Shown one piece after another: positions 33,700 through 42,077 of a DNA stretch of 64,000 nucleotides. The position numbers and the translations under genes were made by a program. Location of the stretch: NCBI RefSeq assembly GCF_016907335.1, contig NZ_JAFBBT010000001.1:868001-932000 (forward strand). Reading direction: 5' to 3'. Under the pieces are notes generated by a model. It was not told the DNA's origin. It saw only the letters and a program-made list of their open reading frames with translations, and made no database searches. This DNA comes from Curtobacterium herbarum (GTDB lineage Bacteria; Actinomycetota; Actinomycetes; Actinomycetales; Microbacteriaceae). Numbering within the stretch: the first letter of the stretch is position 1; every line of letters begins with the position of its first letter.

Positions 33700-34161
33700 T
33701 CAGAACGCCCGAGCCTCGGCCCATTCACGGACGCGCAGGAGGCCTTGACGACGCCAGATCCAGTCCGGGGCGAACTTCGTACCGTCGTCCTCGTACGCCT
33801 TCGTCAGGAGTCCGATCTGTCGTCGACGCTGGCGACCGGTCTCGTCCACCCACTCGACGTACCCGTCGTCGAGCACGGTCGATATCTGCGCGCGCGGCAC
33901 CGACCAGCTCAGGACGTACCCGTCGTAGCGGAGCTCCTCGTCGCCCAGGCGGACCGCCACGCGTCGAGCTCGAGCGGTCGTCCATGCGCCGAAGCCCACC
34001 ATGAGCACGCCGAGGGCCACGATGAACACCCGAGCCGACGCTTCCGGGACGAAGGCGACCGTGATGAGGACAGCGCCGACCACGATCTGCAGGGGACCGA
34101 GTGCAGCGGTGCTCGCGCTCCGCTCCCACGCGGGGGCACGGATGACCTCGTCGTCGGTCAC
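33700..34161 (-). CDS. Two-helix membrane protein, PH-domain-like
   Basis: 153-aa protein with two adjacent hydrophobic helices at about residues 22-40 and 44-62, then a soluble part with LGDEELRYDGYVLSWSVPRAQISTVLDDGYVEW, the pattern of bacterial PH-like membrane proteins. The GTG at 34161 overlaps the TGA of the upstream gene (GTGA), so the two are coupled. Function unknown. Confidence 0.65.
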   Translation of the reverse strand: MTDDEVIRAPAWERSASTAALGPLQIVVGAVLITVAFVPEASARVFIVALGVLMVGFGAWTTARARRVAVRLGDEELRYDGYVLSWSVPRAQISTVLDDGYVEWVDETGRQRRRQIGLLTKAYEDDGTKFAPDWIWRRQGLLRVREWAEARAF

Positions 34162-34469
34162 GGCGTCCCGTCGAGCCGGTCGAGGTCCGCGAGGGCCTGT
34201 TCGGCCTGCGCGATCCGCTCGGGTTCGGGTCGCTCCCACCACTCGGGCCCCCGCTCGCCGAGCCCGTGCTTGGCGAGGCCGTTGCGGTGGCGGGCGGCGG
34301 CGACGGCACTCTCGTCACCGGCCCGCTTCGCCAGCTTCACCCCGTTCCGTCCGCGACCCAGATGTGCGCGGAGGCGTGCTGCCAGGTCCTCGGGGAGCGC
34401 CGGGTCCGTCCGCCGCCAGCGTCGTCCGCTCACGACGAAGAAGTGGTCGTCCTCCACGCCCGCGGTCAT
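34158..34469 (-). CDS. Small actinobacterial protein, often labelled Tol-like
   Basis: 103-aa charged protein: DDHFFVVSGRRWRRTDPALPEDLAARLRAHL, a run of alanine/arginine helix, then KHGLGERGPEWWERPEPERI. I recall similar short actinobacterial proteins under the doubtful name biopolymer transporter Tol; no membrane segment or TolB propeller is present, so the name should not be trusted. The ATG at 34469 is preferred; the frame is open to 34895 but runs against the divergent toxin-antitoxin-like genes. Coupled to the membrane protein downstream. Confidence 0.65.
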   Translation of the reverse strand: MTAGVEDDHFFVVSGRRWRRTDPALPEDLAARLRAHLGRGRNGVKLAKRAGDESAVAAARHRNGLAKHGLGERGPEWWERPEPERIAQAEQALADLDRLDGTP

Positions 34470-34568
34470 GCCCCGAGTCTGCCCGAACCACGTGCGAGCT
34501 GCCGTTGACGGGGAGATGCACGCGAGCAGAAGCAGTCCGAGGTGGCCGTCGCGTTGTGTACGCGATCT

Positions 34569-34598
34569 GTGTACAGATGTACCGATCAGCTGTACACT
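34569..34598 (+). promoter_or_regulatory. Promoter and inverted repeat upstream of the MNT/HEPN pair
   Basis: Perfect 8-bp arms GTGTACAG (34569-34576) and CTGTACAC (34590-34597) with a 13-bp spacer. They overlap a promoter: TGTACA (34570-34575), 17 bp, TACACT (34593-34598). The expected start of transcription is the A of the ATG at 34605, so the mRNA would be leaderless. Further TGTAC copies occur upstream at about 34556 and 34579. This fits autoregulation by the winged-helix antitoxin candidate. Confidence 0.6.
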
Positions 34599-34604
34599 CA
34601 CAGG

Positions 34605-35198
34605 ATGCAACTCGCTGCTCCCCTCGCCACTCTCGTCGGCCCGACACAGGCTGACGCGCTCCGCGTCCTCGCCCGGACCGACACGGCGATGACCGGGCGT
34701 CAGGTGGCTCGCGTCGCCGGTGCCGCACAGCACACGGGGATCAAGCGCGCCCTCGACAAACTCGAGCACTCCGGGTTGGTGCACGTCGAGCGTGGTCTGC
34801 AGCACTCCGCGTACCAGGTCAACCGGGAACACCTGCTGTGGCCAGCGGTCGAGCTCGTGCTCGGTGCTCGCGCCGAGCTCGAGCGCCGCATCCACGACTT
34901 CGTCGCGACAGCCGAGGTCGACGTGCTGTCGGTGTCGATCTTCGGATCGCTCGCCCGGGGGACGGCTACCGACGAATCGGACGTCGACCTGCTGGTGGTG
35001 TTCGCGGCCGAGACCGACGTCGACGTGGTCGTTCGCCTGGGCGATCTCGTGCAGCGCTGGACGGGCAACGCGTGCCAGGTCTTCGACGTCACGCGTGCCG
35101 ACCTGGAACGGTTCGCCGCCGAGGGGGACCCGCTCGTGGGCTCATGGCGAGCCGACGCGCACACCGTGTACGGGTCCGACATCCGTACTCTCGTCTGA
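34605..35198 (+). CDS. Winged-helix plus nucleotidyltransferase protein (MntA-like antitoxin candidate)
   Basis: 197-aa two-domain protein. Residues about 10-75 are a winged helix (TGRQVARVAGAAQHTGIKRALDKLEHSGLVHVE), likely DNA-binding. Residues about 105-140 have the minimal nucleotidyltransferase motif: G114-S115 in FGSLARGT, then D126 and D128 in SDVDLLVVF. Related MNT proteins are antitoxins that AMPylate a HEPN RNase partner. The stop overlaps the start of exactly such a partner (TGATG). Start ATG 34605; a start at 34542 would cover the promoter repeat. Confidence 0.8.
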   Translation: MQLAAPLATLVGPTQADALRVLARTDTAMTGRQVARVAGAAQHTGIKRALDKLEHSGLVHVERGLQHSAYQVNREHLLWPAVELVLGARAELERRIHDFVATAEVDVLSVSIFGSLARGTATDESDVDLLVVFAAETDVDVVVRLGDLVQRWTGNACQVFDVTRADLERFAAEGDPLVGSWRADAHTVYGSDIRTLV

Positions 35199-35608
35199 TG
35201 CCGCCTCGGACACGAGCGATGGACGCGTCCGCAGTCCGGATGCGGCGCGACGAGGCCGAGGCCTACTACGAGGTGGCCGTACTGTGTGCTGGATCACCGT
35301 CGCATGCGGACTGGAAGGCTGCCGGCTCGAACGCGGTCCTCGGCGGAATCGCGGCAGCAGACGCGATCTGCGGGGCTGTCCTCGGTCAGCACCACGTCGG
35401 TGATGACCATGCGCAGGCGCGACGCCTGCTCGACGTCGCGTGCTCACCGGACAGACAACCGGGCAACCACCTCAAGCGTCTGACAGACGAGAAGACGAAC
35501 TTCCAGTACTCGTCCTCCCGGGTGACGCGCGAGCAGACGAATCGCCTCGTCCTGGCGCTCGAGCGGCTGGTCGTCACGATGCGGCAGAAGACCGATACGA
35601 TCCGCTGA
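35198..35608 (+). CDS. HEPN-domain protein (toxin candidate)
   Basis: 136-aa all-helical protein. NAVLGGIAAADAICGAVLGQHHVGDDHAQARRLLDV resembles HEPN domains. R86-x4-H91 (RQPGNH) matches the R-x4-6-H RNase motif, but the following Tyr of classic HepT (H-x-Y) is absent. Overlap of one base with the nucleotidyltransferase gene implies coupled translation and a complex. It could be a type VII toxin or an accessory HEPN without RNase activity. The first 13 residues are basic and may not all be real. Confidence 0.72.
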   Translation: MPPRTRAMDASAVRMRRDEAEAYYEVAVLCAGSPSHADWKAAGSNAVLGGIAAADAICGAVLGQHHVGDDHAQARRLLDVACSPDRQPGNHLKRLTDEKTNFQYSSSRVTREQTNRLVLALERLVVTMRQKTDTIR

Positions 35609-35640
35609 CCGAACCGCGGTACGGGCCCAGGAACCACGAA

Positions 35641-35666
35641 CGCCCGCACCGCGAGCGGTACGGGCG
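35641..35666. terminator. Bidirectional hairpin between HEPN and CsbD genes
   Basis: 12-bp arms (35641-35652, 35655-35666) with one mismatch, CGCCCGCACCGC. It lies between two converging genes, 33 bp after the HEPN stop and 21 bp after the CsbD stop on the other strand. Confidence 0.65.
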
Positions 35667-35686
35667 TCACGAGGTGGTGCCGACGG

Positions 35687-35863
35687 TCACTTGTCGTCGG
35701 CGGCGTCCTTGGCCTTCTCGGTCTCCATGCGGGCCTCGCCCATGCCCTGGTCCTTGTGACCCTGGGCGGTGAGTTCGGCGTCGTCGGTGTGCTTGCCGAC
35801 GGTCTCCTCGGCCTTGCCGACGATCTTCTGGGTTGCGTCCTTGGCCTTGTCTGCGAGCGACAT
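35687..35863 (-). CDS. CsbD-family stress protein
   Basis: 58-aa very hydrophilic protein: SLADKAKDATQKIVGKAEETVGK followed by a Lys/Glu/Asp-rich tail. This is the CsbD pattern, a general stress protein of unknown role. ATG at 35863 with GGAAGG about 6 nt upstream (reverse strand 35870-35875). Monocistronic. Confidence 0.85.
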   Translation of the reverse strand: MSLADKAKDATQKIVGKAEETVGKHTDDAELTAQGHKDQGMGEARMETEKAKDAADDK

Positions 35864-35999
35864 GGTGTTCCTTCCTGCGGGGATCCGCCGAGGGTCCCCG
35901 GCGCGTGCTGCCGACGCTAACCCCGTCCGTCGTGCCGCTCACGGCTGGGCCGAGGGCGGTGTACCCCGGAATCGCTGACGGGCGGTCCAGGAGGGCCAC

Positions 36000-36398
36000 T
36001 CAGCGCGGACGGCGGATGCGGATCGGCCCCTTCGCGGTCGACGGATCGACGACGTTGCCGCTCTGGGTGATCTCGACTTCGCCCCGGGCGACCATGCGTC
36101 GGGCAGCGCGTCGAGCGGGTTCCATCAGGTCGCGCCAGTCGTCGCCGCCGATCGCGCGCGCGGCGTCCGAGGGGCAGATGCTCGAGGTCGCGGCTCGGGC
36201 GTCGAGCAGCTCGTCGATGGTGCGCTCGAGCGTCCGGTCGGCGTCGTCGAGCTTGTGCCGGCGGCAGGCGTCGGAGCACCACTTCGCGTCCGCGCTCGCC
36301 GAGTCCGGCATCCGACGACCGCACGACGCGCAGGTCCGCTCGGCGTGTGCGGCATCGAGTCGGCGTGCGTCGTCCTCGGTGCGGATGGCTCGTCCCAT
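36000..36398 (-). CDS. DUF3253 protein with N-terminal zinc ribbon
   Basis: 132-aa protein. Residues about 22-47 form a small zinc-binding unit (CASCGRRM, then KWCSDACRR), similar to DUF2256. The rest matches DUF3253: LLDARAATSSICPSDAARAIGGDDWRDLMEPARRAARRMV, EITQSGNVVDPSTAKGPIRIR. DUF3253 has a winged-helix appearance; the function is not known. Its start at 36398 faces the GH13 gene. Confidence 0.82.
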   Translation of the reverse strand: MGRAIRTEDDARRLDAAHAERTCASCGRRMPDSASADAKWCSDACRRHKLDDADRTLERTIDELLDARAATSSICPSDAARAIGGDDWRDLMEPARRAARRMVARGEVEITQSGNVVDPSTAKGPIRIRRPR

Positions 36399-36490
36399 GC
36401 GTCCATGATCGTCCTCGCCACCGACGCGCTTCCAGGCTGGTGGTACCCCGATCGGCGCTCCCGACCAGGGCCGGCTGGCAGCATGCAGGG

Positions 36491-37831
36491 ATGGACCACG
36501 ACGTCGACCGAACTCCCGAGCCCGCCTGGGTCGAGCACGTGATGTGGTGGCACGTCTACCCGCTCGGTTTCGTCGGTGCGGAGATCCGCCCGACGAGCGG
36601 CCGTCACGGCACTGTCGAGCACCGTCTCGGACACCTGGAGGCCTGGCTCGACCACGTCGTCGACCTCGGCCTCAACGGCCTGCTGCTCGGCCCGGTGTTC
36701 GCGAGCTCGACGCACGGCTACGACACCGTCGACCACTTCCGGATCGACCCCCGCCTGGGCGACGACGACGACTTCGACCGCCTGGTCACCGCCGCCCACG
36801 ACCGGGGTATCCGGGTCCTGCTCGACGGCGTCTTCAACCACGTCGGCCGCGAGCACCCCGCGTTCCGCGCACTCGCCGAGCAGGGCCCGGACGCCGAGAC
36901 CGCTCCGCTGTTCGCCGTCGACTGGGACGGCTGGCAGCCCGGACAGCCGGTCCCCGTCGGGTCGTTCGAGGGGCACGACATCCTGGTGGCGCTCGACCAC
37001 ACCTCGACCGCGACCGAGGACCTGGTCGTCCAGGTCATGACGCACTGGCTCGAGCGCGGCATCGACGGGTGGCGACTCGACGCGGCCTACGCGGTCCCGC
37101 AGGCGTTCTGGGCGCGGGTCCTGCCCCGCGTCCGCGAGCGGTTCCCCGACGCCTGGTTCTCCGGCGAGGTCATCCACGGCGACACCGCGCAGATCGTCCG
37201 CGAGTCGACGATGGACTCCACCACCCAGTACGAACTGTGGCAGGGGATCTGGCACGGCATCGCCGACCGCAACTGCTACGAGCTCGCGCACGCGATCGAG
37301 CGGCACGACGAACTGCTCACCACCTTCGCCCCGAGCACCTTCGTCGGCAACCACGACGTCACCCGGATCGCCTCCGCCGTGGGGGAGGGGGTCGTCGGCC
37401 ACGCCATCGCGGTGCTGTTCACGGTCGCCGGCACACCGTCGGTCTACGCCGGCGACGAGTTCGCCTGGACCGGTGTGAAGGAGGACCGCGAGGGCGGCGA
37501 CGACGCCGTCCGTCCGACCTTCCCAGCCGCACCGCCCGCGGTCTCCGGCACGGCGGCGGACGTCCTGCACGCCCACCAGGCGCTCGTCGCCCTCCGCCGT
37601 CGGCACCCGTGGCTGCACCGCGCCCACACCGACGTGGTGCACCTCGACAACACGGCGCTCGTCCTCCGCACCGCGACCGACCGGGAGGCCGTGGTCACCG
37701 CCCTGAACCTCTCGCCTGAGCCGGTGGTCCTGCCCGCAGCCGACGCGACGCGGGTCGAGGCGGGCGCGGGTGACCTGCGCGACGGGACCCTGCGCCTCCC
37801 GGCCGCCGGCTGGGCCGTCCTGACCCGCTGA
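36491..37831 (+). CDS. Alpha-amylase family (GH13) glycosidase
   Basis: 446-aa TIM-barrel enzyme. GH13 regions are clear: DGVFNHVGREHPAF, the nucleophile Asp near residue 196 in GWRLDAAYA, acid Glu near 224 in FSGEVIHG, and the third Asp near 288 in VGNHDVTRIAS. At 446 aa it is compact, and it lacks a signal peptide, so it probably acts in the cytoplasm on maltodextrin-like or related sugars. The ATG at 36491 gives a natural start (EPAWVEHVMWWHVYPLGFVGAE). No importer is directly linked. Exact specificity cannot be told. Confidence 0.9.
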   Translation: MDHDVDRTPEPAWVEHVMWWHVYPLGFVGAEIRPTSGRHGTVEHRLGHLEAWLDHVVDLGLNGLLLGPVFASSTHGYDTVDHFRIDPRLGDDDDFDRLVTAAHDRGIRVLLDGVFNHVGREHPAFRALAEQGPDAETAPLFAVDWDGWQPGQPVPVGSFEGHDILVALDHTSTATEDLVVQVMTHWLERGIDGWRLDAAYAVPQAFWARVLPRVRERFPDAWFSGEVIHGDTAQIVRESTMDSTTQYELWQGIWHGIADRNCYELAHAIERHDELLTTFAPSTFVGNHDVTRIASAVGEGVVGHAIAVLFTVAGTPSVYAGDEFAWTGVKEDREGGDDAVRPTFPAAPPAVSGTAADVLHAHQALVALRRRHPWLHRAHTDVVHLDNTALVLRTATDREAVVTALNLSPEPVVLPAADATRVEAGAGDLRDGTLRLPAAGWAVLTR

Positions 37832-37862
37832 CCGCGGACGCGGACGCAAGCGCAGACGCAAA

Positions 37863-37930
37863 CGAGACTCGGGCTGAGCGACGTTCCGCGCATCAGATGA
37901 TGCGCGTCCTGTCACTCAGCCCGAGTCTCG
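37863..37930. repeat. 68-bp nested palindrome, bidirectional terminator
   Basis: 20-bp outer arms CGAGACTCGGGCTGAGCGAC (one mismatch) enclose a second perfect stem GCGCATCA/TGATGCGC. It lies between the converging GH13 and MmsB-type genes. The outer arm resembles parts of the 184-bp array (GAGTCTCG, GCTCAGCGC), so it may be a member of the same hairpin repeat family. Confidence 0.75.
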
Positions 37931-37942
37931 GCTGCGGTGGTA

Positions 37943-39124
37943 CTACTTCCGGCTGCTGGCCGCGCGGCGCTTGTTGAAGACGTCGAACGCGACGGCTGCG
38001 AGGAGCACCAGGCCCTTGATGAGCTGCTGGTACTCGGTGCCGACACCGAGGATCGACATGCCGTTGTTCAGGATGCCGATGATCAGACCACCGACGATCG
38101 CGCCCGGCACCGTACCGATGCCACCGGTGACGGCAGCGCCACCGATGAAGACGGCCGCGATGGCGTCGAGCTCGAACCCGTTGCCCGCGCTCGGCGAGGC
38201 CAGGTTGAGCTGACCGGTGAAGACCACGCCGGCCAGGGCCGCGATGACGCCCATGTTCACGAAGAGCAGGAACGTGACCCGCTTCGTCTTGACGCCGGAC
38301 AGCTGCGCGGCGAGCGGGTTGCCGCCGATCGCGTAGATGTGACGGCCGAACACCGAGCTGCGCATGACCATCGAGTACACGATGACCAGGACGCCGAGGA
38401 TGACCAGCACGATCGGGGTGCCGTTGTAGCTGGCGAGCAGCACCGCGACGAACATGACGAGCGCGATGGTGAAGACGAGCTTGGTGATGAACCAGGCGAA
38501 CGGCTCGTCCTCGAGCTGGTACTTGCGACGGGTGGCACGACCACGGAACGCCGTGATGACCAGGATCACCGAGGCGGCGAGACCGAGGATCATCGTGAGC
38601 GGCTCGTAGCCCGAGGTGCCGAAGGCCGGCAGGAAGCCCGAGCCCAGGGAGCGGAAGCCCTCCGGGAACGGCGAGATCTGCTGGTTCTGCAGGGCGATCT
38701 GGGCGGCACCGCGGAAGGCGAGCATGCCCGCCAGTGTGACGATGAAGGCCGGGATCCCGAAGTAGGCGATCCAGAAGCCCTGCCAGGCACCGACGAGGGC
38801 GCCGAGGACCAGGCAGAGGACGACCGCGATCGGCCACGGGATGTGCCACTGGGTGATCATGACGCCGGCCATCGCACCGGTGAAGGCGACGACGGACCCG
38901 ACGGACAGGTCGATGTGGCCGGCGATGATCACCATCACCATGCCGATCGCGAGGATCAGGATGTAGCTGTTCTGCACCACCAGGTTCGAGACGTTGATCG
39001 GCGCGAGGGTGATCCCGCCGGTCGTCGCCTGGAAGAAGATCACGATGACGATCAGCGCGATGAACAGGCCGATCTGTCGGAGCTGCCCGGTGAGGTAGCT
39101 GGCGGCGGACTTAAGCGCGTTCAT
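37943..39124 (-). CDS. mmsB: Monosaccharide ABC transporter permease (MmsB/GguB/XylH type)
   Basis: 393-aa permease of the CUT2 ribose/xylose class with about ten hydrophobic segments. Family signatures: [50 protein letters not shown] and [21 protein letters not shown]. The first 14 bp overlap the end of the ATPase gene. Together with the ChvE-type binding protein it should import L-arabinose, xylose or galactose. Last gene of the operon, ending at the 37863 hairpin. Confidence 0.92.
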   Translation of the reverse strand: MNALKSAASYLTGQLRQIGLFIALIVIVIFFQATTGGITLAPINVSNLVVQNSYILILAIGMVMVIIAGHIDLSVGSVVAFTGAMAGVMITQWHIPWPIAVVLCLVLGALVGAWQGFWIAYFGIPAFIVTLAGMLAFRGAAQIALQNQQISPFPEGFRSLGSGFLPAFGTSGYEPLTMILGLAASVILVITAFRGRATRRKYQLEDEPFAWFITKLVFTIALVMFVAVLLASYNGTPIVLVILGVLVIVYSMVMRSSVFGRHIYAIGGNPLAAQLSGVKTKRVTFLLFVNMGVIAALAGVVFTGQLNLASPSAGNGFELDAIAAVFIGGAAVTGGIGTVPGAIVGGLIIGILNNGMSILGVGTEYQQLIKGLVLLAAVAFDVFNKRRAASSRK

Positions 39125-40661
39125 TGACTGGGGTCTCCCGTTCCTGGGTCATGTACTGCATGAGGGTCTCGGGCGTCGCCTCGGAGCGGGGGACGTCCGC
39201 CGTGATGCGACCCTCGGAGAGCGTGTAGATGCGGTCGCAGATGCCGAGCAGTTCGGGGAGTTCGGAGGAGATCACGATGATCCCCTTCCCCTGGTCGGCG
39301 AGCGCGTTGATGATCGTGTAGATCTCGTACTTCGCGCCGACGTCGATGCCGCGGGTGGGCTCGTCGAGGATGAGCACGTCCGGGTCGGCGTACATCCACT
39401 TCGACAGGACGACCTTCTGCTGGTTGCCGCCCGAGAGCTTGCCCGTGACGGCGTTCACCGTCGGGGCCTTGATGTTCATGTTCTTCAGGAAGCCACGCGC
39501 GACGGTGGTCTCCTCGGAGCTGTTGACGAAGCCCCAGTTGGCGAGCTTGCCGAGTGCGGAGCCCGACACGTTGCGCTTGATGTCGTCGATCAGGTTGAGG
39601 CCGTAGCGCTTGCGGTCCTCGGTGGCGTAGGCGATGCCGTTGTCGATCGCCGCCGACACGGTGTTCGTCTTGATCGGGACGCCGCGCTTGTAGACGGTGC
39701 CGCTGATGCCGGTGCCGTACGAGTGCCCGAAGACGCTCATCGCGAGTTCGGTGCGTCCGGCGCCCATCAGCCCGGCGATGCCGACGATCTCACCGGCGCG
39801 GACCATGAGGTTCGCGTCGTGGATGATCTGACGTGAGGCGTCGAGCGGGTGGTGGACGTTCCAGTCCTCGATGCGGAGGAGCTCTTCGCCGACCTTCGAC
39901 TCGTGCTCCGGGTAGCGGCTCGACAGGTCGCGACCGACCATGCCGCGGATGATGCGGTCCTCGGAGATCTCGTCGGCGTGCATGTCGAGCGTCTCGATCG
40001 TCTGGCCGTCGCGGATGATCGTGACCTTGTCCGCGATCGCCTTGATCTCGTTCAGCTTGTGGCTGATGATGATCGCCGTCATGCCCTCGGCCTGCAGCGA
40101 CTTGATGAGCTCGAGCAGGTGCGCGGAGTCGTCGTCGTTCAGTGCCGCGGTCGGCTCGTCGAGGATGAGGAGCTTGACCTTCTTCGACAGGGCCTTGGCG
40201 ATCTCGACGAGCTGCTGCTTGCCGACGCCGATGTCCACGATCTTGGTGATCGGGTTGTCCTTGAGACCGACGCGCTTGAGCAGTTCCGCCGCGGCGAGGT
40301 TCGTCTTGTTCCAGTCGATGAAGCCGGCCTTGGACTGCTCGTTGCCGAGGAAGATGTTCTCGGCGATCGACAGGAACGGGCTCAGGGCGAGTTCCTGGTG
40401 GATGATGACGACGCCGGCTTCCTCGGAGTCGTTGATGTTCGAGAACCTGACCTGCTGGCCCTCGAAGAGGATCTCGCCGTCGAAGGTGCCGGCCGGGTAG
40501 ACGCCCGACAGCACCTTCATCAGCGTCGACTTGCCCGCGCCGTTCTCGCCGCAGATCGCGTGTACCTGGCCGCGTTCGACCTCGATGGAGACGCCCTGCA
40601 GCGCCTTCACACCGGGGAACGTCTTGGTGATGTCGCGCATCTCGAGGATGGTGTCCGCCAC
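39111..40661 (-). CDS. mmsA: Monosaccharide ABC transporter tandem ATPase (MmsA/GguA type)
   Basis: 516-aa protein with two ABC domains, as in all CUT2 ATPases. First: Walker [10 protein letters not shown], signature [14 protein letters not shown], Walker [12 protein letters not shown]. Second: degenerate Walker [10 protein letters not shown] and signature [14 protein letters not shown], Walker [14 protein letters not shown] chose the GTG at 40661 because [20 protein letters not shown] then begins like other MmsA proteins and AAAAGGCGG precedes it; a TTG at 40694 would add 11 residues. It follows the binding protein gene after a strong hairpin. Confidence 0.93.
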   Translation of the reverse strand: MADTILEMRDITKTFPGVKALQGVSIEVERGQVHAICGENGAGKSTLMKVLSGVYPAGTFDGEILFEGQQVRFSNINDSEEAGVVIIHQELALSPFLSIAENIFLGNEQSKAGFIDWNKTNLAAAELLKRVGLKDNPITKIVDIGVGKQQLVEIAKALSKKVKLLILDEPTAALNDDDSAHLLELIKSLQAEGMTAIIISHKLNEIKAIADKVTIIRDGQTIETLDMHADEISEDRIIRGMVGRDLSSRYPEHESKVGEELLRIEDWNVHHPLDASRQIIHDANLMVRAGEIVGIAGLMGAGRTELAMSVFGHSYGTGISGTVYKRGVPIKTNTVSAAIDNGIAYATEDRKRYGLNLIDDIKRNVSGSALGKLANWGFVNSSEETTVARGFLKNMNIKAPTVNAVTGKLSGGNQQKVVLSKWMYADPDVLILDEPTRGIDVGAKYEIYTIINALADQGKGIIVISSELPELLGICDRIYTLSEGRITADVPRSEATPETLMQYMTQERETPVNERA

Positions 40662-40698
40662 GTCGACCGCCTTTTCTGTGGGTGGTGAGTTCAAGGCA

Positions 40699-40738
40699 GA
40701 CGGGAGGCGCGGTGCGGCTCAGCACCGCGCCTCCCGTC
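40699..40738. terminator. Hairpin between chvE-like and mmsA genes (attenuator/stabiliser)
   Basis: 17-bp perfect arms GACGGGAGGCGCGGTGC, 6-nt loop, with the shared GGGAGGC stem. It lies inside the operon after the binding protein gene. It probably limits read-through and protects the upstream message, giving excess binding protein. Confidence 0.75.
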
Positions 40739-40758
40739 CGGGGATGGTCCGGACGGAC

Positions 40759-41892
40759 CTACTGGAGGTCGGATTCCTTGTAGTAGCCGGAGTCGACGAG
40801 GACCTTCTTGTAGTTGTCCTTCGTGACGACCGTCGGCTGGAACAGGTAGGTCGGGACGACCTTGACCTTGTTGTCGTAGCTCTTGGTGTCGTTGACCTCG
40901 GGCTTCTTGCCGGTCAGCAGGTCGTCGGCCATCTTCACGGACTCGGTCGCGAGCTTGCGCGTGTCCTTGTAGATGGTCGAGTACTGCTGGTCGTCGATGA
41001 TCGACTTGACCGACGCGGCCTCGGCGTCCTGACCCGTGATGGTCGGGAGCGGACGGCTGCTGGTGCCGTAGCCGGCGCCCTGCAGTGCCGAGATGATGCC
41101 GATCGACATGCCGTCGTACGGGGAGAGCACGCCGTTCAGCACGGTGCCGCCCGAGTAGGACTTCGCGACGAGGTTCTGCATGCGGGCCTTGGCGGTCGCC
41201 GGGTCCCACTGCTGCGTGGCGGCCTGCGTGAAGCCGTCCTGGCCGGAGCCGATCTTGATGGTGCCGTCCTCGATGTACGGCTTGAGGGTCTTCATCGCGC
41301 CGTTGAAGAAGAACGTGGCGTTGTTGTCGTCGGGCGAGCCGGCGAACACCTCGATGTTGAACGGACCCTTCTTGCCGGTCTTCTTGCCGTCCGCGTCGAG
41401 CACACCCAGCCCGGTGAGGAGCGAGGTGGCCTGGTCGACGCCGACCTTCTCGTTGTCGAACGAGACGTAGTAGTCGACGTTCTTCGAGCCGGTGAGCAGG
41501 CGGTCGTAGGAGATCACCTTGATGCCGGCCTTGGCGGCGGCGTCGAGCTGGTCGGACAGCGAACCACCGTCGATGGACGCGACGATGAGGACCTTCGCGC
41601 CCTTCGTGATCATGTTGCTGACCTGCTGGACCTGCTGCGGGATCTTGTTGTCTGCGTACTCGAGGTCGACCTTGTAGCCCTTCTTCTCGAGGTCGCTCTT
41701 GACGGCGTTGCCGTCCTTGATCCAGCGCTCCGACACCTTCGTGGGCATCGCGACGCCGACGAGGGCGCCCTTGTTGTCGGTGCTGCTGCCACCGTCGCCG
41801 GTCGCGGAACGACCACCGCCGCCAGAGCAGGCGGCCAGGGAGAGAGCGAGGCCGAGGGCTGCGACGCCCGCGACGATCCTGCGCTTCTTCAT
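40759..41892 (-). CDS. Monosaccharide-binding lipoprotein (ChvE type)
   Basis: 377-aa periplasmic-type sugar-binding protein of the ChvE/MmsE class. Signal peptide with lipobox LAAC near residue 22, a Gly/Ser/Asp linker, then [54 protein letters not shown] and [22 protein letters not shown]. ChvE proteins bind arabinose, galactose or xylose. First gene of the minus-strand operon. A GTGAGCGCTCAC operator lies 84 bp upstream, shared with the divergent LacI gene. Confidence 0.92.
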   Translation of the reverse strand: MKKRRIVAGVAALGLALSLAACSGGGGRSATGDGGSSTDNKGALVGVAMPTKVSERWIKDGNAVKSDLEKKGYKVDLEYADNKIPQQVQQVSNMITKGAKVLIVASIDGGSLSDQLDAAAKAGIKVISYDRLLTGSKNVDYYVSFDNEKVGVDQATSLLTGLGVLDADGKKTGKKGPFNIEVFAGSPDDNNATFFFNGAMKTLKPYIEDGTIKIGSGQDGFTQAATQQWDPATAKARMQNLVAKSYSGGTVLNGVLSPYDGMSIGIISALQGAGYGTSSRPLPTITGQDAEAASVKSIIDDQQYSTIYKDTRKLATESVKMADDLLTGKKPEVNDTKSYDNKVKVVPTYLFQPTVVTKDNYKKVLVDSGYYKESDLQ

Positions 41893-41976
41893 CGAAGTAC
41901 CTCTGTTCCTCTCGCGTCGACATCGACGCGTTCAGGTGCGGGGCTGCTGTGTCCCGCTGGGGATGTGATGCTCCAA

Positions 41977-41988
41977 GTGAGCGCTCAC
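41977..41988. promoter_or_regulatory. LacI-type operator GTGAGCGCTCAC (copy 3)
   Basis: Perfect 12-bp palindrome in the divergent region between the ChvE-type binding protein (84 bp) and LacI (89 bp). Identical to the copies at abfA and araB. Confidence 0.85.
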
Positions 41989-42077
41989 ATCATGTGGTCT
42001 CCGCCGAGCGGTGTCAACTCGTCGACACCGGATCGGGATGTCGTGTCCCCGAACTGGCGGCACGGTACGGTGACCGG

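Noticed and set aside
34158..34895. 245-aa version of the Tol-like small protein
   Set aside because: The extra N-terminus is antisense to the nucleotidyltransferase gene and crosses its promoter; the ATG at 34469 starts the recognisable part.
35667..35999. 110-codon minus-strand frame over the CsbD gene
   Set aside because: It is a shifted frame, Arg/Gly/Gln-rich; the 58-aa CsbD frame has the family sequence and a ribosome site.
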